From Trichobilharzia regenti (Eukaryota > Platyhelminthes > Trematoda > Strigeidida > Schistosomatidae), in assembly GCA_944472135.2 (NCBI GenBank), contig OX235264.1:89166319-89230318 (forward strand): a DNA stretch of 64,000 nucleotides. The letters are read 5' to 3'. Made by a program: the position numbers and the translations under genes. Every line of letters begins with the position of its first letter. Positions within the stretch are counted from its first letter, which is position 1. The notes beneath the pieces are model-generated. The model was given only the letters and a program-made list of their open reading frames with translations. It did not search any database and had not been told where the DNA came from. This document shows, piece after piece, positions 45,331 through 56,931 of the stretch.

Positions 45331-46059
45331 AAATAATAAGATCCAGATTTTTAACTCCAATGTGAAGTCAGTGCTACTGACTATACGGATCAGAGACTTG
45401 GCCAGCGCGTCATAAAGAGCACCTCAAGCAAACTACATACCTTCATCAACAGTTGTCTTCGCTCAATACTAAAGATCAGATGGCCGGCCAGAAAAGATCA
45501 GCAACAAAGATCTCTCGCAATGAGCGAACCAACCAGGAACCGATTGTGAAACAAATAGGCAGGAAGAAATGGAGATGAATTGGTCATACGCTGAGGAAAC
45601 CATCAAGTGACATCACTAGACAAGCCATCGCTCGAGTGGAACTCGAAAGGGAAGCGGCAAGTTGGTCGTCCAAGGGTGACTTAGAGGAGGTCATGTGAAG
45701 AGGAGATGAAAGCATGTGGACAGACTTGGACGAGGGTGAAAAAGTTGTCAGAAAACAGAAGGCAATGGAGATGCGCAGCTGAAGCCCTATGTTCCTCTAG
45801 GAATTAAAGGATATAATAATAATAAATAATAATGATAAATTATCTGCAAAACTAATTGTAATGTTTAGTAGTGAAAATGGATTTATATTCCTCAAGCAAT
45901 CGTAGAATGCTTTTACCCATCCAGTACTAATTATTTACAGTGCAATAGTAATCTCCATACCTTCTTGTAAGCGAAACAAGCATTTCAAGAAAGATACCCA
46001 TCGAGACATGAAAATAAGATAAAACAGTTCAGTGGACAGACTATTAGTTGTAGAGCTGC

Positions 46060-46062
<3 letters not shown>

Positions 46063-46091
<29 letters not shown>
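46063..46091. repeat. TA microsatellite
   Basis: Uninterrupted TA run of about 29 bases between the RTE element and a SINE. Confidence 0.95.
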
Positions 46092-46095
<4 letters not shown>

Positions 46096-46163
46096 TCAGT
46101 CTGTCAAAATAAGCACATGAATAAAAATAAGTGAAGAGTACTGTTTACATCACTGTTTACACT

Positions 46164-46335
46164 GTGCGTCGGTGGCACAGTGGTTAGGACTCTTGCCGAC
46201 CATGCACATGGTCCAAGGTTCGATCCCCTACCGAAGCACACCTGATATATATGGTCGGCCTGCAAAATTTGGGCTACCGATATCCATGCTAAAAATTCCA
46301 TACTGGTACCAAAAATAAAGTGTGGAATCAAGCTG
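46164..46335 (+). mobile_element. tRNA-headed SINE with a different body
   Basis: The head 46164-46239 ('gtgcgtcggtggcacagtgg', 'ggttcgatcccctaccgaag') is a good tRNA derivative with box A and box B. The body after 46245 ('ggtcggcctgcaaaatttgg') does not match the RTE-like body of the other SINEs, and no RTE tail follows. It is either a truncated chimera or a second subfamily. Confidence 0.72.
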
Positions 46336-46414
46336 TAATCAAAATAAAAAATTAAATAAATTTCAAAAGTGATGAATAATCAGACTGTAGCTAGGCGGTG
46401 AAGACCAATAAGTA

Positions 46415-46750
46415 TCATTGGTTGGAGGATTTCATCATGTGCTGATATCAGTCAGAGAACCACTAGAAAACCTGGGAGTATTGGAAAGCTGTTTTGTCCC
46501 AGTTTAGGACTTTTCATAAGACGCACCCACCACCATTTTGGAACCCAGGACCTTTCTGATTACAAGTCGAGTTCGTAGACCTGATCCAATGGCCGGTGCA
46601 TGAATTCTGACTTCTCTCAATTCATGATATAGTGTGACCACTTCGCAATGTCTTCTTGGATGAGTTACCACCTCACCTTCAACCTGCTGCACTATGCTGG
46701 TCACGGCTTGCTACTAGAACCACAGGTCACTACCCAATGCAGGCCTGAAC
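46415..46750 (-). repeat. hammerhead SINE, nearly full unit
   Basis: The minus strand from 46750 gives the 5' body ('gtgacctgtggttctagtag', 'gaagacattgcgaag'), 'attcatgcaccggccattgg', the tRNA-like head (46600-46530), a ribozyme region at 46525-46480 and the tail to 46415. The core is broken: the first segment reads ATGAAAA and the second AAAA. A C-to-T-rich drift is evident. Confidence 0.68.
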
Positions 46751-46989
46751 AGAAGGTTATTTAAAAAAGTGATGACAGTAGATGTCATCCTGTAAAGGAA
46801 AATAATAGTGTTAATAATAAAATACTGATAACAAAAACTTTTCTAAAATTTATAAAAGTTGGGAATTATACAATTATTACTTTCAACACTAATCCAAAAA
46901 AAAACTTTTAGATAATAACAAACCCACTTTGGTTTTGGATTTTTAAAATAAAAAATATTATATTTTGTTTATTTTATCTCAGAGTAGTT

Positions 46990-47270
46990 TTGTTAATATT
47001 TTTAATGTTTAAATTTATGTTGTTTTTATTTCTTTTTGCCCTTTTTTCTGTGAACTGTTTCCTTTGTTGATGTTGTTCTCATTGTTTGTCCGTTATTTTC
47101 TGATTTTGAGGGGAGCAACCCAAAAAGTTGCTTCTCTCTAAACTTTTACTTAATGTAATCATTCTTTTCTCAGGCGTGAGGCTAGCAACCCCACCCTGTA
47201 AACAAAAATTGCTAAAGAAACTTCAGTATGATGAACCTCCTTGCAACAAAAGGATAACAGTTGAGCTTGG
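46990..47270 (+). mobile_element. RTE-type retrotransposon, 5'-end-only fragment
   Basis: Matches 42595-42850 block by block: 'ctgtgaactgtttcctttgt', 'gaggggagcaaccc', 'ttgcttctctctaaac', 'ttcttttctcag', 'gcgtgaggctagcaacccca' and 'gatgaacctccttgcaac'. It stops just after the presumed start codon. A piece with the 5' end but no 3' end is not what target-primed truncation gives. Confidence 0.85.
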
Positions 47271-47459
47271 AATTATACCCAATATAAAAAAAGGGATCTA
47301 GAAATTTTTTGTGTACACAAATCACGGCTCTCCATTCGAATCAAAAAATCTTCATAATGCAACTATACGGAGGTATACCATTTCTTAGAGTCTTCTTCTG
47401 ACTTTGGCGATAACTTTGAATGAATTTTCATACACAGTGAGTTGCCAGTAATAGATTTG

Positions 47460-48190
47460 CTCAATTATTGATTCATTGCACCGTTTCTGTAGCCCGGCGG
47501 CATAATGTCCGTTGACTTTTAGATAAAACACTCGTCGAACGACCTATTTATCTCGCTCCTCAGAAGCAGTTGAACTAGTAGATATGTGCAGAAGTGGCCA
47601 AGAACAATAGTTTACCCTCAGGGTTACTAAAGGAAAGTGCGTGGCAGGTGAACACCAGGCTATATGTATAAGTACACAGTGATCTTTCCTGGGTGTTTGA
47701 TATTCTTTTATTTACAGTGTACACCAGAAAGTCGCCTTTGAACGCTGTATTCCTGTATTATATCTTCTTGGGTAACAAGATGAGATTTTCTCTGTTAATT
47801 TTGGGCCGTATGTATGTGACGGGGGTAGTCACTTTTATCTGTTGTCTTCCTCAAGATTGTTATCTCTTGATCACCGACTCAGGGCGTCAAATTCTTTAGT
47901 TCCTGGTCGCAAGAGATATTATCAGGTTTAGCTTGCAATTTATGGGTGCCAGATGGCCGTACTTCGTAGACTTCCTGCGTATCAATCTGTTCATTGTCCC
48001 ACTAACTTCCTCTGTTAGTCGAACATCCAGGAAGGCGATTGTTTGTCCAGTATCTACTTCAACTGTAAGTCTGATGGCTGGGTGGCAATTATTAAAAAAA
48101 CTTGTAGGACGTTATTTAGGTCACATGTATCATCACAAAGGGTACGAGTGTCATCTACATTCCTCTTGTACAAAATAACCTGTCAGTTGT
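47460..48190 (-). mobile_element. Penelope-like element fragment: RT end, linker and GIY-YIG
   Basis: The minus strand from 48190 reads 'RNVDDTRTLCDD' (RT motif C; the aspartate pair is present, the preceding tyrosine is replaced), 'NNVLQVF' and then a frame-shifted 'F-L-D-V-R-L' segment. The linker near 47760-47900 ends in 'GARYIGRS' (47540) of the GIY-YIG domain. The frame changes at least four times. The copy parallels 62460-63480 in order and wording, so the two belong to one subfamily. Confidence 0.72.
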
Positions 48191-48909
48191 CGATCTCAAC
48201 GAACTTTGTCGTGGTTCATAAATGGGTCTAGAATTTCAGTGAGTTTGATATTCAGTTTTAAACTCACTTACTACCTACTCATCTCCTACTAGCAAAATGA
48301 TTAAGATGATCACTAAAACGAAAGATGAACCCATTACACATATTGAAGTTAACAGACTGAACACATATACCCCATAATACATAGTATTTCTGCATAAAAT
48401 CATGCTATCGACACTTGATTGTTATGTGAATGTTTTGATTTCAGGATTCCATTATAAATGAAGGATTTTAGATAGCATAACACTAATGCTAATTAATAAA
48501 CAGTTTTTATCTGCATAGATTTTTAGAGGACAATTCACGTTACTTGACTTGAAGTCAGTTAGTTTTATGTAGTTGTCTAAGCAACTCTTATTTGAATGAG
48601 TACACACCAGTTATCTAATGGAATGACTTATTTCTGGATGCAATTTATCACATCATAGAAATGCAACGATAAGATATGGCCTATTTTGTGGGTGACATCT
48701 ATATTTAATCATGAGGCTTTGGATTGACTCCAAACAAGAAATGAATAAATTATTACTGACACTAATCAGTAACTCATTTCCAATCAAAAATATCCATTTC
48801 ATTCCCGCAGGAGGTCAGTCGCGATTCTGTGATTTTAGAGCGAACAACAGCCAGTATCATTGGCAAATATTTGTGTTTAATCCCGACCCGGTGGATCCTA
48901 CCGGCAGGA
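48191..48909. other. no recognised feature
   Basis: AT-rich sequence. A 67-codon frame at 48711-48914 has no motif. Confidence 0.4.
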
Positions 48910-49130
48910 GTTAGAATTCATTGGCCAGTGAATCACCTCCCCGTGGCTGAATGGTCTACGACCTCGCCTTGTAACCAGAAGGTCCTGGGCTCCTGATGCC
49001 AGTTAGTCACTAACTAAGGCGAAATAGCTGTCCAGTACTCCTTGGTTTCAATGGTTCTCTAATTGATATAGATTTGTGGCCAAACCTGAAACAGATCAAA
49101 TCCCTACTAACTAACTCTTGAAAATAAAAA
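48910..49130 (+). repeat. hammerhead SINE, head and 3' half
   Basis: 'gttagaattcattggccag', a box A-like 'cgtggctgaatgg' (48952) and 'gtaaccagaaggtcctgggc' are followed by a shortened ribozyme region (48985-49040), where 'ggcgaaatagctgtccagta' survives but the CTGATGA side is rearranged. The tail ends 'aaatccctactaactaac'. Confidence 0.68.
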
Positions 49131-50254
49131 TAAATTACAATAAAGATCACAAAGTCGTTTCGAAGATCCTTTCTTATATGTTAAGAATTACTTTAATGTA
49201 GTTGCAGTAGTTTGAGTGACATCACATTCAATGCAATGAAACAATCTTTCTTTATCCAAGTATGATGTAGATGTCACTATTTCCTTTCAGTTTGTTATAA
49301 TTAAGGTGTAGAATATTACTACAAAGAGGTTGCTTAGATATATACTATGTCCAGTAAAACTGTCTGTCGTCATCATTGTAGACTCAGTAAACGTAGTGAA
49401 TTAAGCGCAGTTAATGAGGCTCAAATTAAAGTCTATATAAACCCAACTGAGTAAGGTTACTAGCAATGTCAAAAAGAAGACAAAATAACAAAATTATTCA
49501 TTAGATAAAATTAGATTAAAAAATACAGTTTTTTAATTTATTTTATTTTTTATTTTTAAGACACTGAAAACCCTCTTACCCAACTTCTCAATCTCATGTA
49601 AACCATTTGAATATATAACATCTTTAACGACAAAGATATCTCAGATATGTAGACTTCAAGAAATTTTTTCAAACTAACTTATCGACACAATGAGTATTAA
49701 ACACGTCTAACTGAACATATCGTGAAATAGAAAAGCAGCTGTCTGTGTTACTTATTGTATACTCAGACTAAAGCGTTCAAATATAACCAGAAAGACAGTC
49801 TTAATTTTCATGCACACGTTGACTCGATAAATTTCGATAAAGCAAGATAGATCAAATATACAGTGTGAAGTGACATCACTGTATCTCACAGGTTTTCATC
49901 AGCTGTAGACTATTTGAAATTACAATCATTATAAAAGAATAAAAAGAACACTACAGTGTTTGAATACTGGCAGTAGAGAGAATGTTTTAGACAATTCAGA
50001 CATCCAAAATGTAAGCATTACAATTTTTAGTTTAAGCCACCACCGCCTTTTTTGTCTTTCTAAGTAGAAAACATGGTGGGTTAGAAGAAGATAGGAAACA
50101 GAAAAATCTAATAAACAGTATTACCTTACAAATTTATTTGGCAAATGAAAACTTATAGTTTATAAGACTGAAATTCGCTCGGTGAATTGAAATCATTAAG
50201 GTAGACGACTAATCAATGTAATCAAGATCAAAATGCAGTTAACAATGTAGTGTG
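49131..50254. other. no recognised feature
   Basis: AT-rich DNA. No feature recognised. Confidence 0.5.
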
Positions 50255-52860
50255 TGATTAACCGCGCTCTCTTTCTGTATACAGAAATTTGGTTTGAAAC
50301 GTTTGATTGTAATCGCTTCCGCGATTTCGATGAAATGACCTGTATCCACATGGTGTCTGGTATATGCGCTTGGTCAATATCTGCTTCGTTTCAGGCACAA
50401 TTATCTTGGAATGTGCTAAGAAAACCAGATAAAAGCCCTTCTTTCTGTCCTTCGAATGTACCTGCTATCTCAAGTGCTAGTAAACTTATGCATACAGTTG
50501 GAGGTGGAACCAGTGGGGTAATTATCCAGTTTAGACTGGCTTAGTGGATACATGGTGCTTTATGATGTTGCGAGTTTAGCAGCAGAGAAGTATCTACCTA
50601 TGGCTGCTTTCATTCATTTGTCGCTTATGTATAATACTACTTCTCCTATGAATGGAAGAAGAATAAACACTTTCTTTTTTTCAACAGTCGGATGTTCGAT
50701 TTGCTTGTCATTTTCTCTGCTATACTTTAGGATAAATTTCTTTGGATACCAACTTTCTGTCAAGTATACATCAACATATTTTAATTCTTCTTCGAGATTG
50801 CTGGGTCAAGAAAGCTTCCTCACCTTGTTGTAGAGTGTCCTTACAAATCTAAGCTTATAGTTGATAAGGCACAAGTTGTTACAGTGAGAGCGTTGCTTGT
50901 CCTGTGTTTCTTTCTTATAGATGAACTTTTCGATAGTGTCATCTTTACTTCTTTACACTTCGATCCAGGAAATTGATCTCATCGTTTTGTTCATATTCCA
51001 TGATAAATTTAACGTCTAACTGGATGCTATTGAGACAGCTAGATAATACAGATACATGACCCATATCTTCACAAATATCTAACGTAAATTCAAAATATAG
51101 ACGATAGTTGGTTGCTTCTTGGATGACAGAACTCAGTCGCATCTGCTTCAGATAACCCATGAAGATATTAGTCAGAATATGTCCTAGAGGTGAACTCATC
51201 ATGACCTTATCCAATTGTCAGTAATGCTTGTTGTTAAATTTTAATTGAATGTATTTTGTGCAAATAAGCAGACGCTTCATCTCTGTTTCCAGTAATGATA
51301 ATAGATTTGTTTGTTGACAAATAATGTCATTTTTTTCCAATACAAGTTTATTTGTAAATAAAGCGTCCATATTGTACGATACAATCAGTTTATTTGATAG
51401 ATCGTGAAGATATGCTTCTTTGTAAAATCGATAGGTGACTGCCAAGCTATTGAATGCAAACTTATTTTGAATGGTCTCAGCAGAATCCTCTAACCATAGA
51501 GCTAGCTAGTGGCATAGATCTGAAACCTACATTAGATTCATGAATTTTGGGCAGATAGTACATAAACAAGAGGTGCCCACGTTTTGGCCTCAGTTGATTT
51601 TAAGTTCCATTGTCGACCAGACTCTTCATAAGGAAAAACATTGGTGCAGAATAACAAGGACCTATTTTATTTTGTTGGTTCTCATTAGCTGCATACAAAC
51701 TGATATCTTCAATAATTAGAAGTCAGCGTAAAATTTCACATACTTCCGTGTATCAACAAGCATATTATAAGGGTGTCATGGTGAGATAAAACGTAGGTCA
51801 AATGTTGTATGCAGATGATGAGAACCCGCGAAACAGAGTGGGCCCATGTGTTTTTGCATCAATTTTTCTTCTTCACAAAGAGTCGTTCGATAAATTTATT
51901 TACTTTATTTTAAAATGAGGTTTTGTCATCCCTTTCAGTTTTTGTCCACCTGGAATTTTTCCGGATCGTTAAGAGCTGTCAGGATTTTACGTACATAACC
52001 AGTTTTGTTCATTACACAACACCAGAACCTTTATCGAGTCTAAACATGATGATACCATCATTTCCATGTAGTCCCTTCAGAGCCGCGATGTGATCCTCGG
52101 TCAACATCTTCTGTTTTCCAGATGGCGATTTGCGATTTGTTGGTTGGCCACATCAACCAGTTTAGAATTTAACTATCCTCTTTTATCTTCATCTAAAGGC
52201 TTTAAATCAGGAAGCTAGTGGTATAAGTGGTGGATCTTGTTTCTGTATCTATCCGACTGACGTTTTTATCGGTGATTTGAAACTTGAATTCTAGAGATAA
52301 AACTTCTAATTCAACTTCGCTCAATTGTAATTTCGACAGATTACATACGTAGCATTTAGGTGTTTGTAAAAATTCTTCAGTTAACTTTTTCTAACCAATT
52401 CTTTTCTAAGTTGATTTTCATGTTCTTTGGAAGTTTTTGATCGTAATTTGTTGACAGGGTTCCTGAATTTTTGCCAGTAAATAACATTTGGCTCACTGAA
52501 TAAGATATCACATGTAGCTAAATGACAGTTTACATTGGAAAGATGTTGGTTTTCAGATTCACTGCAAGATGTTTCTTTTCCGAGATAGGTCTTTTTTAAG
52601 AAGATGGAATATAAGTTGGTGGTCGAACTTGTTTTAAGAATCACCTGGCAAGCAACCTGTGTGCTAACACTGCTCGTCGAAGTTAATCTTCATCAGATAT
52701 ATAGATATTTTGTATCATAACGTCACCGCACGATCAGGTGGCTTAATCGTTTTGTAAGAAGGGGTCTTTTTGAAAAATTTCATACCTGTGGTTCCCATGA
52801 TAAATAAAGACATTCTGCCATCAATGAGGACAGATCGCAGTCTAATTCTTTCAGATTAAT
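50255..52860 (-). mobile_element. Penelope-like element, most complete copy in the window
   Basis: Minus strand, from the 5' side: N-terminal segment 'LSKLQLSEVELEVLSLEF' (52340-52290), RT fingers 'RLDKGSG' and 'GYVRKILTALNDPEKF' (52050-51960), motif A 'SYNMDALFTN' (51380-51350), motif B 'MSSPLGHILTNIF' (51200-51160), and the motif C position at about 51090 reading YFEF instead of YVDD. Then come 'INFLDRSVKK' (50960), a linker with 'AAIGRYFSAAKLA' (50590), an eroded GIY-YIG ('SNCMHKFTST', 'RYIRRTERR') and the closing 'IAEAITIKRFKPNFCIQKE' (50330-50270). A PLE protein joins a telomerase-like RT to a GIY-YIG nuclease. Here frameshifts, stops and the lost catalytic aspartates make it a pseudogene. 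The extent above 52660 is uncertain. Confidence 0.85.
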
Positions 52861-53394
52861 TTTTCATTTCACAGCTTTCATCAGAATTTTTCAATTATTC
52901 TTATATATTTTTTCAAGCAGCTAATCCTTTGCCTAGATATAGCAACGATGAATCGTGGAAAATACTCATCAGTGCAATAGAGAGAAAATAACATGAAGTT
53001 CAACATAGATTTCTTTTATCCAATTTCACTCTCAGAAGCTGCACAATCGCATTTATAGAAACACGTTTACACAGATACAATGATTATTTAATTCCACATA
53101 ATAATGAAGAATATTAGAGGCGATACCAATTTCAAACATGATGTGAAAGTTTGAAGACGTGAATGTGGATTACAAGGTGGCTTAGAAACAAAATCACACA
53201 GGATTAAGAAATATTTTTTTAATGAATACAGGTGTTGATGGGATTAGCAGGGAAACAAACTGAAGTAATATTTTTTACAACTGAAATAACAAAAGAGAAG
53301 TTAATGAAAAAGCTAAAAACATAGAATTAGGAAACAAACCGAACTAGAGTCGTGGTAAATATGGAGATTGGACTAGTTTCGTTTCAGCATATAG
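52861..53394. other. no recognised feature
   Basis: AT-rich sequence between two PLE copies; could include noncoding PLE ends. Confidence 0.4.
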
Positions 53395-54960
53395 TTCGGG
53401 ATTCCCAATGCATGTGGCAAGGGCTTCTGAAATTCAAAGAAGTTGGAAACATACTGCCTTTAGTCGATTTCTGCTTACTCTGTAAACGACTCTGAATAAT
53501 GTATCGTTTGATATGCTACGAAAGGTGTTGAAGAGGTGTTCAGTCATGGCGCTTCTGATTGAACTAGTACCACTTCTTTGCAACCATATCGGACAATGTT
53601 CTATAACACGTTTTGAAAGGACCATCATAGAATGATCTATGTACCTAGCTCAGCACGAGCAGGTGAAGTGTTATATGCACAAAGGAACGGTCATTTGCTG
53701 GAGTTTGTCCTTCGATATATATTTTGTACAACAGTAATTTGTCTCTCGTTGATTTTAAGGTCTCATTCTTCAAACTGGTCCTGTAGCAGCTTACCAAAAG
53801 TGGGTCAAGAGGAATTTCCAATGCAATTCCATCCTTCTATCAGTAGATACCGTCACTGATGGTAAACTGTACATTAAATGTGCATCTTAGTAACAACTCT
53901 TTCGGATATAAAATTGGTATTCTGATGCTTGGAGTCAGGTCCTCGGTATATCTGCACAGGAAACAAATTGCTTGTGTGTGGCACGTTGGTCAATAAGAAT
54001 TATACTTTCAGAGATTAGATACTTCCGCCATTTACATTCAAATCTTCTGTACATTCAAAAAATTCAAAAGTATGTCGAAAGGGTACTTACGGAGTGGTCG
54101 CCTTGTAGGCTGTAACATTTCGCACAACAGTTTGGTAATTGGTTGTTATGATGGCGCCGAAAAGTCTAGAATTGGCTGAGGTGGTTGACCAGGCTTGTGC
54201 AACCTTTTAAGCCTCAAGTTCACAAAATAATTCTTCATCTTGGTCTCAGGAATTCAAAAAGGTTTTCAGTTTTTAGACAGTCATTCTTCATTTTTCTAAG
54301 AACATCTGTCAGCTGCTGTTCAGTCCGTTGTCTTGTTTTTCTCATTATTTGGCTTGGGAAATTTGCTATCATCAGAGGTTGGAGCGGTAAGTTTGTTGAT
54401 ATATACGCCTGTATCCATGAGGGTTACTGCTGAAACTTTGTCTAGACGTGTAATTATTAAATCCTTATTGTTTCTTAGTGCTTTGAGCTTCTGTTTGAGT
54501 TCCTTTGAAAAGAGGTGTTAGAATTTAGTTTGTGAACCGAGATATAGATTACAGCGTTTGAAGTTTGTTCGCTTGAAATGTTAGAATTCTGTTTCAGAGA
54601 CTGGGGTAACATCGTTTGTTCGACCGATAAGTTTCTCTGATTGGACATTAGTGTAAAGTCGGTTGTAGTTTAGATTTACTTATCAAATTTTCAGTCCAAA
54701 CGATGGGGCTTGTTATTACAAAGTCAACAAAATGAGTGAGGTGTGGTTAAAGAAACGTTTATTAGGATCACTAGGGAACTTACTGTGGACTTCGATAGAT
54801 TTGAGTCTTTTGTTATTGTTCGATTCAATATCCCTAGCTTGTTTGTTCTGCACCATGGTACCATATTCATTGAACGATTGTATTTTACCTGATGATAATT
54901 TACTAAGAGCTGAAGACCTCTGTGATATGTTTCCTGGAACTCAAATATACGCGAACTAAC
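53395..54960 (-). mobile_element. Penelope-like element with internal deletion
   Basis: Minus strand: 'KELKQKLKALRNNKDLIITR' (54500), 'SAVTLMDTGVYINKLTA' (54430), 'RLKRLHKPGQPPQPILDFS' (54180) and 'TKLLCEMLQPTRRPL' (54110) are the N-terminal half of the RT. The RT then jumps to 'DGIALEIPLDPLL' (motif B, 53830) and 'YKIYIEGQ' (motif C position, YIDD replaced by YIEG). It passes directly to the endonuclease end 'RVIEHCPIWLQRSGTSSIRS' (53620). Motif A and the linker are missing. The frame 53434-53628 is the best preserved block. The part above 54600 is assigned only by continuity. Confidence 0.78.
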
Positions 54961-56931
54961 AAACTCAGAGAAGTTAATGGTGCGATGCTCAAGAGTTTTG
55001 GAATTGGATACATATAAATGATTCCTGCAGTGACCTTTTTCTTCACTCAGACTCGATATCTCTTAACACTGCCTTAACCTTTCATTACTTACAAAGGGTG
55101 TATCCTTTAGCGGAGTTGGTTTAGCATTGAGTTTACAAGCCACAAATTTCTGGTTTACATCAGGTGTCTCCTTAACCTCCAGTCACCATCTATTTCAGAA
55201 ATACAAGACTGCCTCGGAATTTTCACCAACAATCCATTTCACACTATTAAGAATCAGTTTTACACGCACTACACACAAAAATCTTATGGTTAGTTAAATT
55301 AAAGTTTTGCTTGGAGCGGTATTCATATGCTCTGTAGACACTGTTGGATATCACCAAAAGTTAGCAACAACTGATTATTACAATTAGAATAGCCCGTCGG
55401 GAAATATTAACATACCCATGGTAGTAAAAGTGAGCATATCACCAACTTTATACTTGTCACTGCTAAAGTGTGCACTGTTTTATGGTCTTTATCATATTTT
55501 GAAAAAGATGAATTAGCTCTTTGAAAACAGTCTCATGTAGAAAAATACAGTGATACTTTATCGAGCAGAGTATGACTTTTATCCGCTACTTCACTCTGTT
55601 CTTCTAATTGCTCCAATGTTCTTATAGAAATTCCTAAAATACTTTATTGTGACTACCTAATTTGGGCTACAGGTCGTTTCTATTCTTTAAAATGTTATAG
55701 GATCTCAAGATATGTTTCAAGTCTTTAAATGACACATTGGGGATCTGTTTTTATCAGCATTTGTCCACTTACTCTAACTTGCAAGTGACTATCTATTACG
55801 TTATCAGTAGTCACAGATATATGAGCAAATAAGTTATTTTTTTGCAAGTGCATGTTGACCAACAAGAATTACGTTAGATTAGTTATCATATTTATGAATT
55901 ATGAAACTGTAAATATAATTTGAAAAGAATAAAACAGCAAACATGAACATTCCAATAAAATGCACTCATCGAAGAGCGTCCCAGTTAACGTTCCGTGAAT
56001 AGTAGGATAAAAAATACATCGAAGTCACTGCTGATCCTAATACTAAGCTATATATGAATGTCTTTTTCTACTTGAAAAGATAATCCCTCAAATTCGACAA
56101 CTGCGATGTGATAGCGCACATTCATCTAACGTTACCATTATTTATATGCAGTACCATATGTCTGTGTGACAGAATTCGTGGTTCTTTCACTCGCTCTCTG
56201 GTAAAGCGAACACAGAAAGGCATGTAAGCCTCAAAAGCAATGCTCATCAAGATAATCTTACTTGTTGAATTTAAACCTCTACGTTTTCCGAATTCATTTC
56301 GCTAGACCACAGAATTACTATGCTTTTCGGTTCTCTATCCAACCCAGATACGACTTCGTTTGAATAACTCTGTGAAATCTTCAGTTGAATTTATTTTCCT
56401 CTGCGTCCGCGATGAAATACATTGAAGCCAATACAGAAAGGAGTAAACGAGGTCACTTAGCCTAAAGACTGATTTTTATCCAGATACACTCTTTTGGCCT
56501 AATAGTATACAAACCACGTTTAATGATAATCCAGTGAAACGGTGTAATATCGGCTTTGTAGAAAAGCACATTGCCGAGGTTATGTTGATCAGATGTTACA
56601 GGAACAATAGATAACTTCATATGAAACTCATTTTTTGAGCCGACAACTGAAGTTTCTTGTAGCTAGTGAGCATTTGACGTGGAGTATAGATATGTAACAG
56701 GGCCTAAAATGCGTGTCACGTTATGAACATTATTAGTGCAGATCTAAATATCAAGACATCCTGTCATACAATGAAATAACATAGGTGACACGATGGATAT
56801 GGTTTGAATGGTTGGGTATAAAGTACATTACACAACATAATGGTCTGGTTGTGAAAAATAAAATGGGATCTTTGCAAACTATCGCTTCGAAGTTATTGTG
56901 GGGTATTCAAATGGTACTTGATATCTTCAAG
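54961..56931 (-). other. unidentified stretch with decayed coding-like blocks
   Basis: Several minus-strand blocks have protein-like composition in changing frames. The clearest is 56463-56645 ('NEFHMKLSIVPVTSDQHN', 'VLFYKADITPFHWIIIKRG'). Others are at about 56150-56290 ('ILMSIAFEAYMPFCVRFTR'), 55560-55630 ('LEQLEEQSEVADKSHTLL') and 55080-55190 ('EVKETPDVNQKFVACKLN'). I recognise no family. It could be the remains of another mobile element or virus-derived gene upstream of the PLE, or chance. No intact frame exceeds about 60 codons. Confidence 0.3.

Larger units (their letters stand above)
42595..45830 (+). mobile_element. RTE-type non-LTR retrotransposon, nearly full length, inactive
   Basis: The order is: leader (42595-42829) ending in a polypyrimidine-CAG junction and 'gcgtgaggctagcaaccccg', one long coding region (endonuclease then reverse transcriptase), a C-terminal domain in broken frame (45330-45810), and a 3' end 'gccctatgttcctctaggaa' followed by an AAT microsatellite. 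Single-ORF architecture with the endonuclease at the N-terminus and a short 3' end is typical of RTE, the clade that includes SR2-like elements of schistosomes. Five or more 3' fragments in the window belong to the same or related subfamilies. Frameshifts near 44590 and 45330 and a 9-base loss in the catalytic motif prevent activity. A C-rich coding bias distinguishes it from the AT-rich surroundings, consistent with fairly recent arrival. Confidence 0.93.
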
